Below the pieces are notes generated by a model. The model saw nothing but the letters and a program-made list of their open reading frames with translations, made no database searches and had not been told where the DNA came from. This document shows positions 1-8,639 of a stretch of DNA of 64,000 bases, piece after piece (position 1 is the stretch's first letter; each line of letters starts with the position of its first letter). This DNA comes from Fibrobacterota bacterium (GTDB lineage: Bacteria; Fibrobacterota; Chitinivibrionia; Chitinivibrionales; Chitinispirillaceae), in the NCBI GenBank assembly GCA_023459055.1, contig JAEWVR010000017.1:66090-130089 (forward strand), in the 5' to 3' direction. The translations under genes were made by a program, and so were the position numbers.

Positions 1-1
1 G

Positions 2-889
2 AAGGAGATCCGTCTCTGGCCTCACGATTACAGTCCGATCTATTCGGCATTTGACAGAATTTTTTCGTGTAAAGGGCATGGATGGGCGAATCTTCAGAGC
101 ATGCATATCAATCTTCCGTTTGCAAACGATGATGAATTCGGGAGACTTCATGCGGCAATCCGGTTGGTACTGCCGATACTGCCTGCTCTTTCTGCGGGGT
201 CACCCATTGCAGAGGGGAAGTTGAGCGGTTTCCATGATTTTCGAATGGAAACGTACCGTCATAATTCGGAGAAGATCAGATCAATTACCGGTGATCTGAT
301 TCCGGAAGCGGTATTTTCGATTGAGGACTATGAGAAAAAGATTCTTCAGCGGATCTATAGCGATTTATCACCCTATGATCCTGAAAAGATTCTTCAGGAG
401 GAGTGGGTAAACGCCCGTGGTGCGATAGCCCGGTTTGAACGCAATACAATAGAAATAAGGGTTATTGATGTTCAGGAGACACCGTTTGCTGATTGTGCAA
501 TTGCGGGAATTGTTATTGAGGTCATAAAGAATCTCGTTAACGGGCAGTGGTCATCATATGAGTATCAAAAGTCGGTCCCGGGAACTATCCTGGTAGACTC
601 TTTTCTTGAATCAATACGTCATGGGCAGGATGCACGCATAACCGATAGCCAATACTTAAAAGTATTTAACCTCGGGTTGGAATCCTGCACAATGAGAGAG
701 CTCTGGAAACAGCTATCAGCAAAAATAGGTATCCGAAACAGATTTCTGAACACAGTAGTTGAAAACGGCACGCTATCATCAAGAATGATACAGTCCGTCG
801 GCCCGGATTATCAACAAAATAATTTAGTGACATTGTGTAAAAGTATGTGCAGGTGCATTGATAACGGGGAACAATTACAGGGGAGTTGA
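2..889 (+). CDS. Carboxylate-amine ligase, glutamate-cysteine ligase family 2 (GCS2/YbdK-like), 5' end missing
   Basis: The reading frame is open from the window edge and runs to a TGA at 887-889, so only the C-terminal part (about 295 residues) is visible. The first visible residues include WPHDYSPIYSAFD and HGWANLQSMHINLPF, which match the GCS2 fold's ATP/substrate-binding core. ARFERNTIEIRVIDVQE further on is the other conserved block. Family members join an amino acid to a glutamate or related carboxylate using ATP. An internal ATG at 101 is not the true start, because conserved sequence precedes it. In many genomes such a ligase sits next to an N-formylglutamate amidohydrolase; here that gene lies at 6469, separated by a pseudopilin cluster. 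The exact substrate cannot be read from the sequence. Confidence 0.85.
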   Translation, partial: KEIRLWPHDYSPIYSAFDRIFSCKGHGWANLQSMHINLPFANDDEFGRLHAAIRLVLPILPALSAGSPIAEGKLSGFHDFRMETYRHNSEKIRSITGDLIPEAVFSIEDYEKKILQRIYSDLSPYDPEKILQEEWVNARGAIARFERNTIEIRVIDVQETPFADCAIAGIVIEVIKNLVNGQWSSYEYQKSVPGTILVDSFLESIRHGQDARITDSQYLKVFNLGLESCTMRELWKQLSAKIGIRNRFLNTVVENGTLSSRMIQSVGPDYQQNNLVTLCKSMCRCIDNGEQLQGS

Positions 890-1044
890 GATTAGTAATA
901 CGTTGATCCGCTTTCAGATAGAAACAGGTCAAATTTTAATCGTTTAATTATATGGACAATTAATCGATTAAAACGTATAATCTAGTATGAGAACGGCTAA
1001 AATTGTTTTTCAGGTATTACACAGTATCAGCAGGAATTCAGCGT

Positions 1045-2622
1045 ATGAAACAGAAAAACATTTCAATCAACAATCAGAGTGGCGTTGCAGTGCTTATGGT
1101 GCTTTTTATGCTATTTATTGCAACGATTGCAGGTGTATCGATTCTTTTTATCGCATCAAAGGACAAGTCGTCATCATTGGATGCATCCAAAATCCGTAAT
1201 GTCGCCATTGCCGCAAATGCATCACTGAGTGCATGTGAGAATCAATTATCACTGCAGCCGTCGGTGGCTACGGAAATTATTAACAAGTTCATTACCGATA
1301 ACAGTTATAAATATCTGCTTGTTTCCGATGCCGCTGCTGCAAAAAATAATAAAAAAGTTGAGCTTGGAAGCAGCGGGCTTAAGTACGCAGTGGAGATCTC
1401 TGCTTACGATAAAGTGAATAATATTCTTCAGATTCGCGGTACCGGCTATGGTACATCCGATGAGCAGAAAACAGTGACCGCTATTTACAGATTGTCTGGA
1501 GTACAAACCGCAACAGCATCAGCACAAAGTGTTCGATACGTACTGTATCTTGCCGGGGATGGGAAATATTTTGATCGAAAACTGGATATTACCGGTGATG
1601 TTTACTTTGGTAATGGTTTTGAATTCAATGGCAGTGCAGCCGGGAGTGCAATACATGGATTTTTAAAAGCCAGATGGAATACTTCGATTGAAAGTGTTAC
1701 TAATGCTACAGGATTGACTGTTGATAGTGCAGTATATATTGGAACAAAGTTGAAAACAAATGCGAGTACTTCATTCAAATCAAAAACAGGTGTTGAAGGG
1801 CCAATGATCATTGATAATACTCTAACAATTGGAGGAGATGCCTGGTTTAATGATACCAATAGTGGTAACCAGAGAATTAATATGTCATTTAAAACAATTA
1901 CCCATAGTGGTAAGGTTAGTATGGCTCGTGTTGATAATAAAACAGAAAACAATGTGCATGCAACAATCCCCGATATCTTAGTTAAAACCGGGTTATCCAC
2001 AACAAATGACAGTATCTGGAAAATTGATACGACCGGTTTGATGTCAAAAGTGCTTGAGCTTCCCAATAACCTTACAACAACGATGCTTCAGCAAATGTAT
2101 GATACCTGTAATGCATCCAGGAAAATAAACGGCTATATGGTGGTTTATGACAAGTGGGGTTCGATCGGGATGAATGCGGATGCATCTGTTTTTAATGGAA
2201 AAGTAATATGGATAATCAGGTATGGTCTAAACTGCAACAGTAATTTTCCAAAAATGAGTGCAACGTCAAGAATGTTTATATTTGCAGGGGGTACAGCGGA
2301 AATAAATGGCTTTGGAGGTCCAACAGGAGCATTGTTTAACGGTGTTGTTTTACTGAAAGATAACGCAAAATTTTACATGGCATGGGCAGGTGTCAATACA
2401 TTCAATGGTGCAATACATCTGACTTCGGTAAACAATGGATGGCAATGTAACAGTGGTACCGGAACTCAGATGAACCTTGTTTACAATGAGACAATAATAA
2501 AAGAGTTCGAGACCATGGGGATGTTAAAACGTCCAGCCCAATCAGGTGGCAGTACACCTGTTGGCACAGTGGTTTTGACTGATTTTAAAATCAGATCCGA
2601 TCTTGTTGCAGTAAACTATTGA
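1045..2622 (+). CDS. PilX-like pseudopilin-associated protein (first of two paralogues)
   Basis: This 525-residue protein has a short basic N-terminus, then SGVAVLMVLFMLFIATIAGV, the hydrophobic helix typical of PilX N-terminal domains. A long extracytoplasmic part rich in Ser, Thr, Asn and Gly follows. I chose the ATG at 1045 because AGGA lies about 9 bases upstream; the open frame reaches a TTG at 1003 without support. The body repeats phrases such as GDVYFGNGF, SGKVSMARV and NGYMVVYD, probably a beta-rich solenoid, and ends with VVLTDFKIRSDLVAVNY. The gene at 4820 shares this plan and ending. It opens a five-gene cluster of pseudopilin-type proteins, so a role in an assembled surface filament or a type II secretion-like pseudopilus is likely. 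No enzymatic motif is visible. Confidence 0.75.
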   Translation: MKQKNISINNQSGVAVLMVLFMLFIATIAGVSILFIASKDKSSSLDASKIRNVAIAANASLSACENQLSLQPSVATEIINKFITDNSYKYLLVSDAAAAKNNKKVELGSSGLKYAVEISAYDKVNNILQIRGTGYGTSDEQKTVTAIYRLSGVQTATASAQSVRYVLYLAGDGKYFDRKLDITGDVYFGNGFEFNGSAAGSAIHGFLKARWNTSIESVTNATGLTVDSAVYIGTKLKTNASTSFKSKTGVEGPMIIDNTLTIGGDAWFNDTNSGNQRINMSFKTITHSGKVSMARVDNKTENNVHATIPDILVKTGLSTTNDSIWKIDTTGLMSKVLELPNNLTTTMLQQMYDTCNASRKINGYMVVYDKWGSIGMNADASVFNGKVIWIIRYGLNCNSNFPKMSATSRMFIFAGGTAEINGFGGPTGALFNGVVLLKDNAKFYMAWAGVNTFNGAIHLTSVNNGWQCNSGTGTQMNLVYNETIIKEFETMGMLKRPAQSGGSTPVGTVVLTDFKIRSDLVAVNY

Positions 2623-2813
2623 TTGTCAGATCATGGAATAAAGGGCATTGCCGTGAGACGGTTATCAGGCTTAAGTTAATAGCATTGACCATGGAAGGGA
2701 TGATCGTAAATTAAAATAAATGAGTAACAATACATTCCCAGCTTGAACTTTGTTGCAAAACCTTGTAAAATAATACTATTAAACTGATCGTCTTATTACT
2801 GAAGAACCGGGTT

Positions 2814-3359
2814 ATGAAAAGAACAGGCTTACTACAGATTGGAAACCGGAACGGTTTTACCCTGCTTGAGATTATGGTTACCATTGCGGTTCTATCAATT
2901 CTTGCAGCTGTTGGTGTCATAAGTTACAGCAAAATGGCCGCTGTAACTGAACTTGAAAAGGATGTTCTGACTGTATATAAAGAATTGACTTCCCTGAAAA
3001 CACTTGTTATGAAATTTGACAAACAGACCAAAGCGGTATTCGGCTCCAAAAGGGTCATTATCGATAAATTTACAAAATCAGATACGTTGAAATTACAGGC
3101 GCCGGTAACATTTGACAATGCAGCTACCGGCCCGTCAACCACACCATTCGGCCAGACTATTGCCACAGGAAGCGGTGGGAAGGGGCTCTGGAAAGACAGT
3201 CTCGTTGTCCATCGGGATGCACTCTGCAGTATCGATTCCGGGTATGTGCTTATGAGCTCATCAAAAGTAAAATCGGTCACGTACTATCTCGGTGTAAGCG
3301 GGAAGTATCAGGGAATTCAATTGTATAAATGGACTGGTGGATCATGGGTAAAACACTAA
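2814..3359 (+). CDS. Type IV prepilin-like protein (GspH/FimT or PilA class)
   Basis: This 181-residue protein carries a class III signal sequence, GNRNGFTLLEIMVTIAVL. The predicted prepilin peptidase cut falls after the Gly of NGFTLLE, leaving an N-terminal Phe and a Glu at position +5 of the mature protein. After the hydrophobic helix comes a roughly 130-residue globular domain ending in GIQLYKWTGGSWVKH. It overlaps the next gene by 16 bases, so the two are probably translationally coupled. By position and size it would be a minor pseudopilin that primes or caps the filament. The globular part is not recognised as a named subfamily. Confidence 0.85.
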   Translation: MKRTGLLQIGNRNGFTLLEIMVTIAVLSILAAVGVISYSKMAAVTELEKDVLTVYKELTSLKTLVMKFDKQTKAVFGSKRVIIDKFTKSDTLKLQAPVTFDNAATGPSTTPFGQTIATGSGGKGLWKDSLVVHRDALCSIDSGYVLMSSSKVKSVTYYLGVSGKYQGIQLYKWTGGSWVKH

Positions 3360-3709
3360 GATCAAATAAGGGATTTACTCTTGTCGAGCTGCTGATAGCT
3401 CTCGTTATCGTTGGTATTCTAATGGTTACGATACTATCGTTTATGAGCAATTCCATGAGGCTCCGAAAGGATTCTAAAAATTCTGAAGTGGCAAATTTAC
3501 TGGGGCAGGATAAACTTGTTGAATTGAAAGCGATGGCTAATCCGACTGAGTCAATTGACACAGTTACTATTGATAATGTGCGGTACATACGAAGCTGGAA
3601 AATAACACCGGCATCGGGAGGGAATTTCCTGTCAACGGCAACGGTAACGGTTGAGTATGCTATTCCTGGAAAAACGATGACTGTTAAATGCTCTGGAGGG
3701 TTACAATGA
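3344..3709 (+). CDS. Prepilin-like protein (PilV/GspI class)
   Basis: Short prepilin (121 residues) with the class III signal NKGFTLVELLIALVIVGIL. The ATG at 3344 is preferred over the in-frame ATG at 3329 because GGTGG lies just upstream, inside the preceding gene. The mature protein is a single helix and a small beta domain (VRYIRSWKITPASGG) typical of minor pseudopilins of the PilV/GspI type. It overlaps the 3' end of the previous gene and its stop overlaps the ATG of the next one (ATGA), so the three genes form one translation unit. Confidence 0.83.
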   Translation: MGKTLRSNKGFTLVELLIALVIVGILMVTILSFMSNSMRLRKDSKNSEVANLLGQDKLVELKAMANPTESIDTVTIDNVRYIRSWKITPASGGNFLSTATVTVEYAIPGKTMTVKCSGGLQ

Positions 3710-4818
3710 ATTCCCGCGGTGTGACACTGGTTGAACTTATAATCTATATTGTAATCGCAGCGATCGTTGTTGCGCTTATGGCTGTTCCTTTTCGTAAAAT
3801 GGTAACATCAAATAAAACTGAGAAGCAGGAGTCATCGCTGCAGACCATTTCAAGGGACGCGCTTGCGGTGATGTCACGTGAGATACGCAATACTGGTTTT
3901 AAACGGTATATTGTTGATGCATCAGGGACATTTAATCCATCAGTAATTCCAAAAACATTCGTATCCAATAGTGATTCATCATCGTTTATTCTAAAGCAGG
4001 GAGATCCGTCCGATACGTTGACAATTTATAAAGCGACACTTGATGGCTCCGGGTACAGTACCGGTGGTGTTGACAGTGTGAAGTATTATCTGAAAGATTC
4101 ATCACTGATTCGTAATGCTAACACGGTTACAACAGAGCTTGCAAATGATGTGCACGCGTTGCAGTTCAGACTTGGACGGTTATCAAAGGACAGCTTGTTA
4201 TTCAGGGCTGATACGTTCAGTATAAGTAATTGGACACGTGATGGCATTGCATCTTCAACCGATATTGTTGGCACAGATATGAAAATTACATACAGTGGTG
4301 CAGGATCCGGTACAGTGACATCCAAAATCCCTTTTGGTGTTTCCAATGCGTCAAGGTTACGAATCGTTTTTACACTTAGTAACGGCAGTGATGTCGAAAC
4401 CAATATTGACTCGCTGAAATGGTCGGTGCTTAACAGTTCAGGAACGGAAGTTGCGTATGACTATTTCAAGCCGGGTATCACTAGCGGTAAATTAGTAGTA
4501 ACCTGTAAGACATCAGTACCTGCCGCTAAAATCCGTTTTTCAGCCAAATGTAAAGGTGCGGCATCACTCACACTGCAACTTATAGAGGTCAGGACCGCGG
4601 ATATCGGAGCAATCGCCTGGAGTGATACTGTTGCAGTAAACGAGAAGAAAAACGTAAAGGCACTGCGAATCTACACGCTTCAGCGTAGTTCATCAAAGGC
4701 AGAATCGTATGCAAGTGGTACTATTCCTATTGCAAATATAACACGTAACCGATCAACCGATTTCGCATGGCGTTTACTCAATGAAACAGTAGAGATTCCT
4801 AACAACGGGTTGTTTTAA
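3706..4818 (+). CDS. Prepilin-like protein (PilW/GspJ class)
   Basis: A 370-residue protein starting MNSRGVTLVELIIYIVIAAI. The class III signal has the usual Gly before the cut and Glu at +5 (RGVTLVE), with Val in place of the first Phe. GGAGG lies 6 bases before the ATG at 3706; a further ATG at 3688 has no ribosome site. The large extracytoplasmic part has a PilW-like opening (QTISRDALAVMSREIRNTGF) and an inserted beta-rich region that resembles a carbohydrate-binding-like sandwich (residues about 160-290). Only one base separates it from the PilX-like gene that follows, so it belongs to the same operon. Confidence 0.8.
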   Translation: MNSRGVTLVELIIYIVIAAIVVALMAVPFRKMVTSNKTEKQESSLQTISRDALAVMSREIRNTGFKRYIVDASGTFNPSVIPKTFVSNSDSSSFILKQGDPSDTLTIYKATLDGSGYSTGGVDSVKYYLKDSSLIRNANTVTTELANDVHALQFRLGRLSKDSLLFRADTFSISNWTRDGIASSTDIVGTDMKITYSGAGSGTVTSKIPFGVSNASRLRIVFTLSNGSDVETNIDSLKWSVLNSSGTEVAYDYFKPGITSGKLVVTCKTSVPAAKIRFSAKCKGAASLTLQLIEVRTADIGAIAWSDTVAVNEKKNVKALRIYTLQRSSSKAESYASGTIPIANITRNRSTDFAWRLLNETVEIPNNGLF

Positions 4819-4819
4819 T

Positions 4820-6436
4820 ATGAAAACGGAATTGCACAGTGTTTATAGGTCAGATGAAAAAGGAGTTGCTATTTTTGTAACTCTGATACTGCTGTTTATT
4901 GTAACCATTGCCGGGGTGACAATTCTTGCGGTTGCCGGCCGCGACAGGATTGCATCAAGCGACATGTCAGCAGTACGGGTTGTTGCAGAGGCTGCAAACA
5001 CTGCGCTTGACGCATGCGAAAATCAGCTTTCCCAGAAATCCCCGTTAATGCTGTCGGTGCTTAATAAGTATCTAAAGGATAAATCGTACCGGTGGTTTTT
5101 TTCGACCGATTCGATGAGTGCAAATAAAGAGAAAAAAGTATCATTGGGTAATGGTTACTCCTATTCCGCAGAAATACTGGCCTATGATACGGCTAGCAAT
5201 GTACTGCAGGTCCGGGGTATTGGGTACGGGCGTTCTGATGAGCGTAAAAGTGTGGTTGCACAGTACCGGCTTAGTGGTATTCAAAAAATTGTTGGTGGTG
5301 AAATTCCAAAATACGCATTATATCTCGCAGGAAGAGGCCGAAATTTCGATATTCCGATTGAAGTTAGCGGTAATGTTTATATAGGACTGGATTTTCACTT
5401 TAATAACAATGCTGATGATTCTAAAATCCATGGTTTTCTGAAAACCGGAGTAGGCGCATTAAGTGGAATTGACACAACGAGTGGAATCGATGCATTGAAT
5501 TTGTCAATTGACAGCGGTGTATATATCGGGACTGGGTTAGCGATGAACAATGATCCATTCACATGCAGTAGCAGACTGGGAATTGAAGGTAATCTGTTTT
5601 TAAATTCTAAGTTGACAGTCAAGAGTGATGGCTGGTTCAATGGAACAATAATGAATGTTGGTTCGGGTGTAATTGATATGAGCGGAAATACAATTCATCA
5701 CAGCGGTAAAATTCCGATGAGCCGTGTAATAAATGCAAGCAAAGCGGATACTCTGAAACCAAAGATACCAGATATTGCACAAAAAGTTGGTGTAAGCAAT
5801 ACAAATGACAGTGCATGGGGATTAAATACAACAGGACTCAGGGATGTTGCCTACCCACTGCCTTTGGGTATTGATGCAGCGACATTGACGAATATGTATA
5901 CTTCGTGTGACCCGGTGCGAAAGAAAAATGGATATATGGTCGTGCATGATTCAGCTGGTTCTGTTGGCATAAATTACAGTAGTTATACTTTTAGCGGTAA
6001 AGTGATTTTTTTATTACAAAATGGACTTAACATAAATGGTAATTTTTTTGATATGACCTCTGATTCACGAATATTGATTATTGCCACTGGTGGAGCGGTA
6101 TTAAACAGTTTTGGCGGTTACCATTCCAGATCATTTAATGGTCTGGTTTATCTAAGGGATTCAGCTTTCATACAAATGCAGGTTTATGGAACATATTCGA
6201 TAAATGGGGCAATCCACCTTGCTGATGCGAGATGTAAATGGCAAATGAACAATTCAACGTTTTATTTACCATCACTTGTAAAGTTTAATTTCGATGCATC
6301 AATGATAAGGGACTTCGTATCGATGGGAATTATAACGATCCCGACACCTGGTGGCGCGACTCCATCGGCTACACCGGACCCATTAGTACTGACTGACTTC
6401 AAAATCCGTCCGGAATTGCTTAGTGTTTCATATTGA
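4820..6436 (+). CDS. PilX-like pseudopilin-associated protein (second paralogue)
   Basis: This 538-residue protein is a clear paralogue of the one encoded at 1045. It shares the N-terminal helix (KGVAIFVTLILLFIVTIAGV), the block ALDACENQLS, the motif SGKIPMSRV, NGYMVVHD, and the ending VLTDFKIRPELLSVSY. It starts one base after the PilW-like gene stops. With the upstream copy it brackets the three prepilin genes, which suggests a duplicated filament tip or cargo component. Its function cannot be stated beyond membership of a pseudopilus-type assembly. Confidence 0.75.
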   Translation: MKTELHSVYRSDEKGVAIFVTLILLFIVTIAGVTILAVAGRDRIASSDMSAVRVVAEAANTALDACENQLSQKSPLMLSVLNKYLKDKSYRWFFSTDSMSANKEKKVSLGNGYSYSAEILAYDTASNVLQVRGIGYGRSDERKSVVAQYRLSGIQKIVGGEIPKYALYLAGRGRNFDIPIEVSGNVYIGLDFHFNNNADDSKIHGFLKTGVGALSGIDTTSGIDALNLSIDSGVYIGTGLAMNNDPFTCSSRLGIEGNLFLNSKLTVKSDGWFNGTIMNVGSGVIDMSGNTIHHSGKIPMSRVINASKADTLKPKIPDIAQKVGVSNTNDSAWGLNTTGLRDVAYPLPLGIDAATLTNMYTSCDPVRKKNGYMVVHDSAGSVGINYSSYTFSGKVIFLLQNGLNINGNFFDMTSDSRILIIATGGAVLNSFGGYHSRSFNGLVYLRDSAFIQMQVYGTYSINGAIHLADARCKWQMNNSTFYLPSLVKFNFDASMIRDFVSMGIITIPTPGGATPSATPDPLVLTDFKIRPELLSVSY

Positions 6437-6468
6437 CAAGGTGATCCATGATATAATACAGTACCTGT

Positions 6469-7173
6469 ATGCGAAAAAAGAATGCGCTACTTATAACATG
6501 TGAACATGGCGGGAATACAGTCCCGTCTGAGTACAGATATTTGTTTAACAATAAGGACATTCTTACCACACACCATGGGTATGATCCAGGGGCGCTGCCA
6601 CTTGCAAAGAAAATTGCTATTTACAACCACTGCGATTTACAGTATGAAACAATTTGCCGGCTCCTTGTAGATCAGAACCGTTCAGTCGGGCATGCATCAC
6701 TATTTTCCCGTTACTCGCAACAGTTGTTACAAGTTGAACGTGAATTACTGCTTGTCAGATACTACCATCCGTATCATCAAAAAATACTCTCTCTGCTTCA
6801 GGAAAATCTCTCCGCAAAACTACTCACAATTCATTTGTCACTACATACCTTTACACCGGTACTTGATGGCGTGGAGAGGAAGGCTGATGTTGGAATTCTT
6901 TATGATCCGTCAAGAACGGTCGAGTCTAATAGTGCTGAACGGCTAAAAAAACATCTTAAGGAACAAATTGACGGAATCAGAGTGCGCCGTAACTATCCGT
7001 ACAAGGGTATCAGTGACGGGCTTACCGCGTGGCTTAGAAAAAAGTATAGTTATGCCGTTTATTGCGGTATAGAAATAGAGATTAATCAGAAACACTATAT
7101 GGAAAAAACCGCTATCTGGAAACAGCTTTCCGTGCACCTTCCCCGTATTATTGGCGAACTCCATAATTTTTAA
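6469..7173 (+). CDS. N-formylglutamate amidohydrolase family protein
   Basis: This 234-residue protein begins with ALLITCEHGGNTVPSEYRYLF, the family's metal-binding CEHGG block. It continues with THHGYDPGALPLAKKIA, LVDQNRSVGHASLFS, and the HLSLHTFTPVLDG segment that carries further metal or substrate residues. Such enzymes hydrolyse N-formylglutamate or related N-acyl amino acids in histidine breakdown and in less defined pathways. Genomes often pair it with a GCS2 ligase like the one at the window's left edge. There is no good ribosome-binding site before the ATG. A TATAAT at 6452-6457 ends 11 bases upstream, which could mean a leaderless message. Confidence 0.85.
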   Translation: MRKKNALLITCEHGGNTVPSEYRYLFNNKDILTTHHGYDPGALPLAKKIAIYNHCDLQYETICRLLVDQNRSVGHASLFSRYSQQLLQVERELLLVRYYHPYHQKILSLLQENLSAKLLTIHLSLHTFTPVLDGVERKADVGILYDPSRTVESNSAERLKKHLKEQIDGIRVRRNYPYKGISDGLTAWLRKKYSYAVYCGIEIEINQKHYMEKTAIWKQLSVHLPRIIGELHNF

Positions 7174-7298
7174 TGATTTTGTGACACCGTCACGTTGCAC
7201 AATTTATCTTTAAAACCTACTGTAATTGGTTTTAAAACGTTTGACAGGTTATCATGATCTGTCCGGTGCTCTGAAATATTGAACAAAGTATTCATACC

Positions 7299-8123
7299 AT
7301 GAAAAAGACTATAGAGTTTCTGCAGAATAAAAAAAAGGCCGGAACGCCAATTACGATGCTTACTGCGTATGATTATCCTACCGCAAAACTTGAAGACGAG
7401 GCTGGTATTGATGTTGTGCTTATCGGAGATAGTGTCGGAACAAACATGCTTGGGTATGCATCCGAAAAAGAGGTAACACTTGCCGACATGGCACATCACA
7501 CAAGAGCGGTTTCCCGTGGCGTTCAATCAGCGTATATAATTACAGATCTTCCATATGGAACTGCCGAAGAGCCGTTTGCAGCATATGAAAATGCTGCATA
7601 TCTTATTGATCAGGGTGCTGATTGCGTGAAAATTGAGGGTTGGAAAGAGAAAAAAAGCGTGATTGCCAATATCGTTTCCAAGGGAATTGCGGTGTGCGGG
7701 CATATCGGCTATAATCCTCAGACGCACGGCTCCAAAGCAACGGTATTCGGAAAAACATCAATGGAAGCTCTTGATCTTATCGAAAGCGCAAAAGCACTGG
7801 AAAATGCAGGTGCAATAATGATTGTCGTCGAGAAAGTCCCTCAGGAGATTACATCACTGATTGATCACGAGGTTAAGATCCCGGTGATCGGGATCGGCAG
7901 TGGAAAAACAGATGGCCAGGTACTTGTAGTGAACGATATTCTTGGACTTGCACCAAAAGTTTTCCGTCATGCTCACAAGTATGCGGATGTATTGGCAGCT
8001 ACACAACAGGCAATTGCATCGTATTGCCGTGATGTCGAATCGGGTATCTTTCCATTTGAAAATAATGTAGCACATTGCGAATCTGCAGAATACGAGAAAC
8101 TAAAAAAAATTCGGAATGTGTGA
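7299..8123 (+). CDS. panB: 3-methyl-2-oxobutanoate hydroxymethyltransferase (ketopantoate hydroxymethyltransferase)
   Basis: PanB transfers a hydroxymethyl group from 5,10-methylene-tetrahydrofolate to 2-oxoisovalerate, the first committed step of pantothenate synthesis. The 274-residue length is normal. Recognisable blocks are MLTAYDYPTAKLEDEAG, LIGDSVG and the acidic metal ligands in ITDLPYG and VKIEG. The catalytic Glu lies in IVVEKVPQE, and GIGSG is the late glycine motif. No other pantothenate gene (panC, panD, panE) is adjacent. The PanP-like decarboxylase domain at 22413-26318 would make beta-alanine, the other precursor of pantothenate, although its fusion context suggests another use. 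Confidence 0.96.
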   Translation: MKKTIEFLQNKKKAGTPITMLTAYDYPTAKLEDEAGIDVVLIGDSVGTNMLGYASEKEVTLADMAHHTRAVSRGVQSAYIITDLPYGTAEEPFAAYENAAYLIDQGADCVKIEGWKEKKSVIANIVSKGIAVCGHIGYNPQTHGSKATVFGKTSMEALDLIESAKALENAGAIMIVVEKVPQEITSLIDHEVKIPVIGIGSGKTDGQVLVVNDILGLAPKVFRHAHKYADVLAATQQAIASYCRDVESGIFPFENNVAHCESAEYEKLKKIRNV

Positions 8124-8639
8124 TCGTACCGACTAATTTCTTCTGGCGATCTACTTATACGTTGCAAACTACTGCTTTCAGGCAAAGGAATTTAATGCAG
8201 TGATAAAAAACGGGCATTTTTTGGCTAAAAATTAATTTCCTGCAATTTCTTTCATTTTACGGAAATAATAAGAACAACATTTCCAGAAAAAATTAAACGA
8301 TATTGATAGGTGTGATGATTCGAATAAGGTTTTTTATAGCAAACCGAATCTAAAAGTCACAAGGTGATAGTTTGTCGTTTTGATATAAAGGAAAAAAGCA
8401 AAAAATCTGGTGCATTATTTTTTGACATTTTTTGGTATGAAGAGTTTCTGATATATAGGTATTGAATCGGTTAAAATATTTTCAAAGAGATCAGTTTTAA
8501 AAAGAAAACTGGATTTATATTAAACCGGAGCCTTTCATATCAACACAGTATATCTTGTTAACAGACATATAGTTACTAAATATTTAACAGTGTGTACTCA
8601 ATGCAAACATTTAACCGGCAAAAGGAATGCAGAGTCATT
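8124..8639 (+). other. AT-rich intergenic region before the oligosaccharide transporter
   Basis: About 500 bases separate panB from the transporter operon. The stretch is AT-rich and has no convincing reading frame. A TTGACA occurs at 8422-8427 but no well-spaced -10 element follows, so the operon promoter is not pinned. A GTG at 8592 is in frame with the binding-protein gene but precedes its lipoprotein signal and is unlikely to be used. Confidence 0.5.

Noticed and set aside
1003..1044. Upstream TTG start for the first PilX-like gene
   Set aside because: No ribosome-binding site. The ATG at 1045 has AGGA at good spacing and gives the normal PilX N-terminus.
8422..8456. Promoter for the transporter operon
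   Set aside because: TTGACA is present but the nearest AT-rich -10 candidate is 22 bases away or poor in sequence.
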